Positions 36,901 through 48,900 of a stretch of DNA of 64,000 nucleotides are shown here, piece after piece (the stretch's first letter is position 1; every line of letters starts with the position of its first letter). Origin of the DNA: Bolinopsis microptera. Its lineage: Eukaryota; Ctenophora; Tentaculata; Lobata; Bolinopsidae. Made by a program: the position numbers and the translations under genes. The stretch is from contig NC_087076.1 of NCBI RefSeq assembly GCF_026151205.1, positions 12,881,675-12,945,674 of the forward strand, read 5' to 3'. The notes under the pieces were generated by a model. That model worked only from the letters and a program-made list of their open reading frames with translations, did no database searches and was not told the origin of the DNA.

Positions 36901-39900
36901 GTAAGACTGTAGAGTGTAGGCGTGTGTCCGTATATTTTCTGATTATTCTATATCCGTATATTCAATTAAAATTGTCTGCATTATGATAACTTAACTTTAA
37001 TAACTGCAGGATAAAAATAGCACTATTATGTCAGAGCCAAGATTTTATATTCCTTCATTAGAAGAGACAGAAAACTTTTCTGAAAATCTGTTATCAGCAT
37101 CAACGAGAAAAAAGACTGAAGGTGACATAAGAACAATTACCTTATTTATGGCAGCAAAAGCTGCAGATCTTCGCAATAGTGGAGAAGATCCTTTGTTTTG
37201 GGAGAAACCAGTAATTGAGCTATCCGAGGAAGAACTTGTTACTACAATGAAAAACTTCGCAATCGGGGCTCGTACTGTAAAAGGTGCTTCCTACGAGCCA
37301 GTATCGTTACAAACTTTCTGGTATAGTTTAAAACGGCATTTGAAACCAACCGGCATGGATTTCAGTAAACCGATCTTCAGCCAGGTTACAGACCAGTTAA
37401 AATGTGCATTCAAGAAACTCCGATCTGAGGGGGGAGGACAAGGGCCGAAGACATCTAATGGGCTCACTGCTGAAGAGATTAACTTTCTCTTTTCATCAAA
37501 GTGTGCAGGCGGTCACCACCCACGGGCTCTCATAAACGCCCTTGTGATTTTTGTCATGTGGATGGGGCGGAGAGGAATGAAGGAGCTACACAAGATGAAG
37601 TATGGGGACCTTTACATCACATAATGGTCACATCTTTGTGAACCTGCGGGATGTTCAGGCCAAAAATAGGCAAGGAGAAAACCCGCAAGACCAAAATCAC
37701 AATACCGGCTCCCTCTCCGGAATAAAAGAAAAGTTCAAGTGTCCGGTGACGCTGCTGACGCTGTATAGCTTAAAACGTCCTGAAGCTATGAAAACACCGG
37801 ACTCACCGTTATTCCTGAGCTGCAATACCAAAGCTCATAAAGATTATCGGCGCGACTTCAATGACAATGGTGAACCATGGTACATTTCCACAAGAATGGG
37901 ACAGAATACCCTGGCCAAAATCGTGATAAATATGGTGACTGCCAGCGGTTTGTCGGTGGATGGAAGAAAGATAACAAACACGTCCATCCGAAAAAACGCG
38001 GCGAGCACTCTATCAGAGGGAGGCCTGTCAAGCAAGGTAATAATGGCCTACACTAGGCACAAATCTGCTTCATCACTTGTTCATTACGATTCCATCAACC
38101 CAGCAAAGGCAACACAAGCAACAAACCTACTACTTTTGAGCGACGCATCATATGATCTTCCAGAAGCTCCACCAGTCTTAATAAGTTCACCTAAACCTAC
38201 CGTTCACTATAATAGTACACAAGTTCAACAGTCAAACAATAAAAGACCACTCTCTGTTATTCAACCAACATCCTCAAAGAGATCTAAGATTGTTAAATCA
38301 CCCTTACCACCTAAAAACAAACATCCTCTCCAAAAAAGGGAACGCGACCAACCACCATCTTTAGTGTTAGGAACTACCCTTCATGACCCGATGTTCCGAG
38401 CTTCTAAAAAATTTTGTCAAACAGTCAGGATAGGAGATCCTATACTCTTGGCAAGTCTCCAACAAGCAGCACCTGACAAAGTAACTGTCCAACCTGTACT
38501 TCCGGCCCCTCCCCCCTCACCAGCTGTCACGACTGCACCGTCCTCCCCTCAAGACTCTCCTACCTATGCTATTCCTCCGATATCTCCACCGGCAGCATTT
38601 AATAGTCCTTCTCCTCCTAATCAGCATCCTCCCGCTATCAGCTCCCCAACACTAGCAGCCACTCCTAATTATACGTCCTTCAGTTTCGCATCTCCACTGC
38701 CACACAATAGCCTACAATGTCCTGCAACACCTGTCCTCACACCACCACAGATACCAAACAATGACCCAACAACATATAACGGGCCCGTTATAATAAATTA
38801 TTATGGACCAGTTACAATTAACAATTATTACAGTACTAATAATAATACCAATAGATGAAATGTAGCCATTGTTCTAGATGAAAAGTTGTAACTAAGTTTT
38901 AACTGATATTGATAATGTGTTTTATGAATTGAATAATAGATATTTGATGTAATTTTTTGTATATACAATTTTAGATTAATGAGTAAAAATTTGATAACGT
39001 TTTGTGGACCATGCAGTTTTCTTAAGGTTTTATTGTAATGGAGAATTTTGTCTACAGAATACAAATGAACAAACTATTTTATATGTTAGTTGACTCTACA
39101 ATTTACAGGTTTAAACTAAGTCTTAATTAATAATGTGTTTTATGAATTGAATAATTGATATTTTATAAAATTTTTGTAAATACAATTTTAGATTAATGAG
39201 TATAAAATTGATAACGTTTTGTGGACCATGCAGTTTTCTTAAGTTTTTATTGTAATGGAGAATTTTGTCTACAGAATACAAATGAACAAATTATTTTATA
39301 TGTTAGTTGACTCTGCAATTTACAGGTTGTAACTAAGTCTTAATTAATAATGTGTTTTACGAATCGAATAATTTAGTTAGATTGAAATGTATGGAGTTGC
39401 TTCCCTGTTGCTTTAATGTTATCCTGTACAGTTGATTTCCAAGTTCTTTTCGCTCATATTCAGAGTTTTTCTTGTAGAACGATATATAAATTATAATAGA
39501 CGAAATACCACTAAAAGTACTGTGCTAAGCACACACTTGCTTATCACTGCGGGAAAAGCTAGAATTAAAGTGCATTAATGATTAATAAGACGCGGTGCAG
39601 ATCGTGGCGGAATATTCTAGACGCCAATAAGTACAAGTCCCTTGATCGATAAATATCATAATATTCAATGCACTACGTATCACTTATGAGTACAAAGCAA
39701 ATTGGGCGCGGCATACAGCATTCACTGTGTCATAAATGTGATGAGCACGTGAGATCTTAATTGTACGTATTGTATCTTCGATATCTGAAATACTAACTCA
39801 TCGAGAGCTATATATAGCTTGGACATTATAAACATAAATAAGTTCGACATGTCTAGTTTGCTATTTTGGCTCCAAATAATGGCAAATTATGGCAAGGAAG

Positions 39901-42900
39901 ATGAATACTGACTAAGAACCATAAAGCAGACGATACTCGATAAAATTCTAAGTCAACGATTACAAGTTGCATTGATTAAATCATTTTGAAATAACAGACA
40001 ACCAAGAATCAAGACGGACGATAACATTTTTGATGTGAATTAGGGCGTGTGGTGTATAATTTGGACTGATAGATTATAGACACTAATTATAGCTCCACAA
40101 CTCTATTTAAATACAAGAACTAGGAAATACTTTCACCTTATCGCAGATACACATTTATGATAAGGACTCTGATGTATTTAATCAACACTCGAACGGATGT
40201 TCTATACATTGTATATTTTCGGTAGTAATGATCAAGTATAAAATTACCTCACACCAATTAATATGCAGGATATAATTTGTGATTAATAAGACGCGGTGCA
40301 GATCGTGGCGGAATATTCTAGACGCCAATAAGTACAAGTCCCTTGATCGATAAATATCATAATATTCAATGCACTACGTATCACTTATGAGTACAAAGCA
40401 AATTGGGCGCGGCATACAGCATTCACTGTGTCATAAATGTGATGAGCACGTGAGATCTTAATTGTACGTATTGTATCTTCGATATCTGAAATACTAACTC
40501 ATCGAGAGCTATTATATATAGCTTGGACATTATAAACATAATTAAGTTCGACATGTCTAGTTTGCTATTTTGGCTCCAAATAATGGCAAATTATGGCAAG
40601 GAAGATGAATACTGACTAAGAACCATAAAGCAGACGATACTCGATAAAATTCTAAGTCAACGATTACAAGTTGCATTGATTAAATCATTTTGAAATAACA
40701 GACAATCGAGAATCAAGACAGACGATAACATTTTTGATGTGAATTAGGGCGTGTGGTGTATAATGTGGACTGATAGATTATAGACACTAATTATAGCTCC
40801 ACAACTCTATTTAAATACAAGAACTAGGAAATACTTTCACCTTATCGCAGATACACATTTATGATAAGGACTCTGATGTATTTCATCAACACTTGAACGG
40901 ATGTTCTATACATTGTATATTTTCGGTAGTAATGATCAAGTATAAAATTACCTCACACCAATTAATATGCAGGATATAATTTGTGATTAATAAGACGCGG
41001 TGCAGATCGTGGCGGAATATTCTAGACGCCAATAAGTACAAGTCCCTTGATCGATAAATATAATAATATTCAATGCACTACGTATCACATATGAGTACAA
41101 AGCAAATTGGGCGCAGCATACAGCATTCACTGTGTCATAAATGTGATGAGCACGTGAGATCTTAATTGTACGTATTGTATCTTCGATATCTGAAATACTA
41201 ACTCATCGAGAGCTATATCATAGCTTGGACATTATAAACATAAATAAGTTCAACATGTCTAGTTTTGCTTTGGTGAGATTTATAACTAACGTTTGATCAA
41301 ATTCTGCTTTCCCGGCAAAATTTGGCTCCAAAGAAAGTGTGATAAAACATTAATCACATGCCTTCTCATGCGATATCAACATTTTCAAAACTCGGCAAGC
41401 CTCGTGATTGAAAATGTCGATATAACCCTCGGCAAGCCTCGGGAAATATCGAAACTTTCGCTAACTCGGCAAGCCTCGTGGGCGAAAGTTTTGATATCGC
41501 ATGAGAAGGCATGTGATAAATGTATAGTCTTTACATGTTCAGTACTTAAACAGTGCTCCTTTATATAATCTGGCGTAGATCGGACTTAGCTCCGACATAG
41601 TAGTAGTAGTAGTAGTGCTCCTTTATAATGTCCATTCTCCCAGTACCTGCGGTGTGACATGGAAGTAGATGTTGTTGAACTGGGTAACCTCTTGTTAGAT
41701 AAGTGGGCTATGCCTCTTCCTAACCTTCTCATATCTGTCTTCGGTGGACACTCCAAGTTTGACTCTAAGAAAATGAGTAAGCTAACATTGCTGCATTTTT
41801 TTTCAGTTTAAGCAGTGAAAACGTTTTAGAATTTCTTCAAGTACAAGTATTTTTTGTTTAAAAAGTGATGTTTTCGTTATTTGTATATTGTTCGTGAGTG
41901 TTAATTCTGACTCATTTGTTCTGCCACTATTTTTTAGTATACATTAGTAGTTCTAACAGTAACATAGAACATTATTGTAGCACTATTGTATTATATTAGT
42001 ATACATTAGTAAACATTAGTATACATAAGTATACATTAGTATACATTAGTATACATTAGTATACATTAGTATACATTAGTATACATTAGTATACATTAGT
42101 ATACATTAATATACATTAGTATACATTAGTATACATTAGTATACATTAGTATACTTTATTATACATTAGTATACATTAGTATACATTAGTATACATTAGT
42201 ATACATTAGTATACATTAGTATACATTAATATACATCAGTATACATTAGTATACATTAGTATACATTAGTATACATTAGTATACATTAGTATACATTAGT
42301 ATACATTAGTATACATTAGTATACATTAGTATACATTAGTATACATTAGTATACATTAGTAGTTCTAACAGTAACACAGATTATTTAGCGGCTGAGTCAG
42401 ACATCAAGGAAGGTCTAGTTAAAGCTGCCAGGGACACCAAAGGGTGGTTATTCACCAGCGGAGTCAACCATGTGAGTTTCTCGTGTTTCCCAGAGAGAAG
42501 AGGGTTCAAATATATTTCCCAGTACTGTCATCATATTTCTCCCAACAGTTGCGGCAAAATAATGCTAAGAATCCCCCTTTCCTCTAACTTGTATAGTTTA
42601 TCATGTTAGTCGTATCGTGTGTTGGTAGCAGGCAGAGGTTGAATGTTCTTGTTGTTTCTAAAGTTGGTGCTGGAAATATCAAATTTATATTTTCTCAATC
42701 CTCTAATTAGATAAAATGTGAGTGAGATATTCTCTATTTTAATCTCAATTTCTATTTCTCCAGGGAGTAAGTAACTTGGTGGGGGACGCTGTAGCAATGA
42801 AGAGATCCTTTGTAAACGCTATTCCTGTAATCGGAGTCAACTCGTGGGGTGCTGTTGCAAACAGTAATGACCTTATTGACGCGAAAGAACAGGTATACAT

Positions 42901-45900
42901 TAAACAATTATCTGATTATCCAATGATTCGGCTGAAAAGGGAAAGTAGACTGTCTTTCGGGAAATTGGCTTCCCCGAATGTCGAATGTATTTAAGTATCA
43001 AATCTATATTCGTTTCGATTGCAGCAAGTATTTTCATCGCTAAACCCCACAGTTGAGAGTCCGATTTAATTAAACCTAACAATAATCCCCACCTCTCTTT
43101 CCTCAGGGTCTGTTAAACCTATAATCCCCAGGGTCTGTTAAACCTATAATCCCCAGGGTCTGTTCCCAGCAAAGTACATCGCACTCCGTCAGAATGAGCT
43201 GGAGCGGAACCCGGAGACCAACAAACCAAAGTCCATGTCCCTGGAACACGAACACACTCACTTCTTACTCGTAGATTTCGGGACTAAGAACAATTTTCAC
43301 GAAACTGATGTAAGTCTCTTAGTGTATCAGTTTTGTTCCTTTTTTCGTGAATCCTCGTTTTTACGTTTGTGTACCAGTGTAAAAAATCGTTTTTTATGCA
43401 CCATCTCGTTTACGTTGTCAAATTAATTTTCCTAGCGAAGCTTGATCATGATGTACACGGCATTCTGTTTCTAGAGCGCAAAGCTCTCCTACTAAAGCAT
43501 TTTATCAACTGTTACACGAAAACTTGATTGAAAAGTCTGTAAATTGCAAGTGCAAATTGCAAGAACAAATATCGCTATTGCCAATAGCGATATTTGTTCT
43601 ACAGCTTGTATTGGCGTGCTATCTCATATCTGTGATTATATTACCTAAATCAGCAGTTCTTATAGATTTTGTTCTTTTGGAACAAAGTTTATGAACTTTT
43701 TAAATTCAGCCCAATTTGGCAATCTTTGCAGAGCCGAATAGTTCGAACTTAAAAAGGTGCATTGATTGTTAATACTTTAATACTACACTCACTCACCTTG
43801 CCTCAAATTAGTAAATTATGTCACATATTTACTCAAATTAGTAACTTATGTCACATATTTACTCAAATTAGTAACTTATGTCACATATTTGATATCACAT
43901 CTCGATATTTCTTTCTCTCAAGCAGGTCTGTTGGAGTTTCTAAAACTTGTACGATGATAATATAGTAATGTATCCATAAAATTATGCCATGTTGACGAGA
44001 TCAACTTGTCTTTTTTCATAAAATTATTGGGATCTTATGAGCATTTAAATGATGCTTGCTAACTTCTTTAGCTGTGGTTTTGGGTCTATAAAATAAAAAA
44101 GTTCCACTTGGCTTTTATTTATTAATTGGGGAGATTCAAATGCTATAAATTAATTGTTCATCTAAAACTTGGCTTAAAAACCATGGTACGAAAATAGGAA
44201 TTCTTGAGTCGGTAGACTTAGTAGGTAGGTTTGCCAGCCTACTGAACTTTCACACGACAGAAAATGAAATCCAGAAGTCAGAGGAGCCTAATCGACTCTT
44301 TATTTTAATTAAAATCCCACAAGCAGCGAGGACTGTCTGCTCACTGCTCAGTACAGTAGAATAATTATCCTAATATTACAAAATAATTGAAGTTTCGATT
44401 TATCGTTATCTTGAAAATTTCCAAAAAACAAATTTTAACAAGAAAGAGTTAAGTGTTCAATCATAGAACTTCCATTTCTTTTACCATGAAGTTTTCATTT
44501 ATTGCCTCAATTCAAGAATGTGTGTGAGAGCCCTATGCCGTGTGAAGCCTATTTTATTGCCCTATTTCTGTGTAAAAACTTACGGGCTGCTAGTATAATC
44601 CAGATTATGATTAACGGCGTATTCTCGAGCTACCATCAGCATTTTTTCTTTAACATTTAACAATTTCCTCTGACTTCCTGGTAATTCCTCTCCAAAACAG
44701 TTCAATGGTATTCAACAGAAGACATTCCTCTCTGCTAACAACCCTTATCCCATCAGGTTCGTAAGTTTAGGATTAAATTGCAACAGTACCTTGTTCAACG
44801 GACTCAAGCTCAACTCGTTTCCGTCCTGATCGAAGGAGGAAGTGGTTCACTGGAGGAGGCTCTGATCAGGGTCAAAACGGGGCTCCCCGTCGTGGTTCTA
44901 GGAGACTCTGGTAGGATTTCTAACGTCCTTTCTCTGGCTGTCGACTTGGCTAAGGATGAGAACGTCTGTGATGGGTAGGTTCATTTTTTTGACTAATAAC
45001 TATTTAAGTTTGAATTTATTGACTTAATGACAACCAGTCGGGAAGTGTTTTTCTTAACTTCGGAATTATTAAAACACAGCGACGTAACTTTGAGATCCTG
45101 TGCACGTGCTCTCTCTATAAATCACTGTAAGATGTAAATATAACCCCCGGTTTCAATCCAGACTGGGGATGAGAACAGAGAGAAGGATCCAAAGCGAAGA
45201 CGACAGGATGAAGGTTAGATCAGCTCTGACAGCAGCACTGCCCAGACTAGAAGAGAGCAAGTACGATGAGTTCATGGGAATCATTGAGGAGGTCATCCTA
45301 CACGAGGATTTGGTGAGTTGTTGCTTTTTGTAGGATTTTGTAGGATTTAGTAGGATTTAGGACTGCCAAGATGGGAATCATTGAGGAGGTCATCCTACAC
45401 GAGGATTTGGTTAGTTGTTGCTTTTTGTAGGATTTTGTAAGATTTAGTACTGCCAAGAATAATAGAGGACTGTTATTATTGGGAAGGTCACAGGATTGTA
45501 AAATGTTATACAGGGTGGCCCAAAAGTAACTGCAACCCTTTAATAACTCACGTAATTCTTCTTAGAATTGCACAGAAATTTTTGAGATTATAGATATGGG
45601 TCAAACTTAGATTTCCGGAAAATTTCTTCAAATTTAATTAATTACAGTGTGTGTGGCACGCCAATCCCTCTTTTTCACTATTGTCACCATAAAGTGACAA
45701 TGCTTTCAGCTAGGAACTTCAAAGTTTCTAGACATGTTTGGTTTGATAATTGAAGTGCTTTCCCAAAATTTCAAGTTGGTTGTTTACAATTTAACCGAGT
45801 TACGACCCTTTTAAGATATTGCAGATACTTGATCTTGGCACTTAATCAGTTGTGTCGCGGTTAAATCGGTTTGAACTGTTTGCATTTAATTACGTAAACC

Positions 45901-48900
45901 TTCTGGCTTATGTTAGCTCGTTGCTGTGGTATAATTATACCAAAATACAGACAGCAGACCAAAAGCGGAAATCAGTGGTTTTTGGTAATTATCATTACAG
46001 ACTTCGTGATATTCTCGATATGAGTGAAAATTGGTACAAGTGCTGTGTTCGACACGCGCTGTAGTTCGACACGCACATAAGTTCGACAGGGGTGATTACT
46101 GGCGAACTTCAATGTGTATGGCAATATTGGAGTAGATTTATTTATGTAGACGCTGTCACATCATTTCCTGTTAATATAAAACTCCGTTACAAATTGAACT
46201 GGGATCTGGTAATACTACTGTTATATCACTGTATAGTGTATCAGTATATATGTTTTAATCCACCTTGGGAACAGTCACCATCTGTTATGTTAAACGGTTT
46301 GAACTTATCCAAGGCTATATACCGCATCCTAGTTTGAACTGAACGCTTATCACAATTTTAATTTGGGTTCAAATACGATTCAACTGCAGATTGGTCTGCA
46401 CGGAGCCTCCCAGGTCCAATTTCCTTTCAAACTGCCCGTTCAGTAAGGATACCCACTGGATTCACCAGGATTGGCGTATTTTCAACACTTGTAGTGTTAT
46501 ACTAGAGTAACAGAGGAATTTAAACAATCACACTAGATAATTCCTTGCATATACTGAGATCAAACTATTGATTTACAGGCTGTCGTCAGTAAATAGTATT
46601 ACACACTTGCAGTTAAACAATATAAAATGGTTGCTGGCATTCCCTTTATGTCAGGTGTTGCCTTTATGTGTGGGCTCTGAAGAAGAGACATCGTAAAAGA
46701 ATAAGATAGTCTCTTCTATCTATACAAGTACATTTTACAACATCTATACAAGTACATTTTCTGAGGAGCCGCCATAATGATATTATTAATATCAGTAAAT
46801 CATTTAAACGATCTAAAAATGGTAGGTTGGGTTGAAACCAGCCATTCCGCTATTGTTTCAGTATCGGCCAAATTATTTTCCCGGTTTTCTAGCTATCAAA
46901 ATTAAAATAAGTTTCCGGGCCTGCCTTGACCATGCTCAATATAATAATATTGGTGGTAATGATGAATAAAATAGTTGAATTGAGAATGTGTACTGATTAC
47001 ACCAGGCTACTTTCATCACTACTCCGTTGTAATTATTGGGTGGTAATTGGGGAATTAGTAAATAGTACTACTTCAGCTATAAACGGCCGTCTGGTCTCAT
47101 ATCCTGGAGAATTCTAGTAATTTATTTGTTACTGCTACTTTTACTATCGCTCATTTGTATTTATATTGTACTGTGTCGTGCCAAATTACCAGCGTTACCA
47201 GAGTTATTACTAGACGATTATTTATTTTAGTTAGGACCATAAAAAGATAAAATAAATAACAAACAATATAATTATCATAGTCTACCTTGGTCATAACAAC
47301 CGTCCAATACTGAAATCTTCTTTATGTACTAACCATGTTAACATACTATTAACATAAATTATCTACTTAATACTTTATTTAATTAAGGGTGTCGGTCATC
47401 CGTGCGGTATCGCAATTATCATTGACATTATTACTTTACAATAATGCACGAGAAGTTCGACCCATCTTACCCTTCTTCCTGTTCAGGTAACCATATGGAA
47501 GTGCGGAAAAGGAACCGCACTTGACACCACAATCCTACAAGGTCTTATTAAAAGTATCGCAAACCACAAAAATTCTGGTGAACCTGAAGAAGAGCCTGAT
47601 AATAGCGCGGGTAAGATTTGTAATTTTCAATACGTTTTTATTATTTTAATTCGTATTTTATTCATTGCCATAACATAATCATGATGTTGGTGAAATTCTT
47701 GGGAATGTTTCACAGATTTACAATTTATTTATAAACATAATTTAAACCGAATCGACCTGGGTTATAAAAATTCAAAAAGTAAACTGTGCGACACTTCCAT
47801 TGGAAGTGTTTTGGAAGTCTTCCAAACACTTAATAAAGGTTGAAAAACTGTGCACTTACTTTGAAATAATTAACACAACTATAATATTTAACACAATCGC
47901 AGAAGGACAAGCTCAGCGGGAACAAACTCAGCGGACACGAGCTAAAGAACTTATGAAAAGACAACTTGAACTAGCTATACAGTGGGATCGTTTAGATATT
48001 GCTACAGAGTTTATTTTTGAGAACAAGTCAAACAATATGGATCTACATCTTACGGTTAATTTACACTCAGATTATTATTTACAGTGCTGAGTTGTACCTT
48101 TCGTATATAAGGTACCGAAAAAAAAACTTTAATATGTTCTCAACTAAACTTCCCTGTCCTCTACTTTGTTGGGCCGTCCGCACCCGAACTGCCACCCTCG
48201 ATGCCCCCCCCCCCCCCCCCCCCGGCCCCCACTCATTAAAACCCACCTCTCCTCAGGAAAGCGAGCTGAACGAGATGTTAAACCTCGCCATCAAGCACAA
48301 GCAGATCCGCTTTATCCGCAACATAATAGAACGTAATGCCAACATCAGCTCCTTCCTGACAGTGGACAGATTTGAAACTATTCTCCGGGAAAACACGCCC
48401 ACTAATTCCTTGTTCTACGAGCTGATGAAGAAAAAGTGCCCCAGCGTGGAGCACTGGACGTTTGAACACTTCGAAATGGTAAGATAACAAAGTTGTCTTT
48501 CTTACATTCATGCAACTTTTTCTAATTTTTCTAATTCGTCACACAATTTCGTCCAGCCTCTCCTCCAAGTTTAACTAAAAGTTTAATTCTGTTGTTTTAC
48601 ACCGCTTCTACCAATATCCACCTCTCAGGTGATTCATGACATAAGTGAAGGAGTATTCAGGGTTCCCGGTAGGACCCGTGCACCGGAGCACCAGGTAGAC
48701 CCTTCTGATAACGGATTCAGTCTACAAAGCATCAAAATCTGCGGTAATAGTAAAAGGAATGGGGGAGCTGCGAACTATGCGCACGTAGACAACATGACTG
48801 GAGACGGTCGGAAGTCTAAGTTTGATTTTATGGATCCGGGCAGTCTGCTGACTGTTTACATGGTCCTGATCCACGAGCAGGAACTTGCCAAGGTCATCTG

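Larger units (their letters stand above)
34555..48478 (+). other. TRPM N-terminal homology region (exons 2-12)
   Basis: Exon 2 reads [16 protein letters not shown] and exon 3 [14 protein letters not shown], the conserved Cys-rich opening of TRPM proteins. Exon 4 gives [17 protein letters not shown], exon 5 [10 protein letters not shown], exon 6 [10 protein letters not shown] and [10 protein letters not shown], exon 7 [15 protein letters not shown], and exon 8 [16 protein letters not shown] with [18 protein letters not shown], the TRPM homology domain that forms the N-terminal nucleotide-binding-like fold in TRPM2. Exon 9 has [10 protein letters not shown]. Exon 11 has [18 protein letters not shown] and exon 12 [20 protein letters not shown], the helical repeats. 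For exon 8 the acceptor at 44756/44757 (CATCAG) is needed; the more upstream AG at 44700 leads to a stop. Confidence 0.9.

Noticed and set aside
44701-44756. Upstream acceptor for TRPM exon 8 (after CCAAAACAG)
   Set aside because: It leads to a stop in frame; the acceptor at 44756/44757 keeps the frame and matches TRPM homology ([12 protein letters not shown]).
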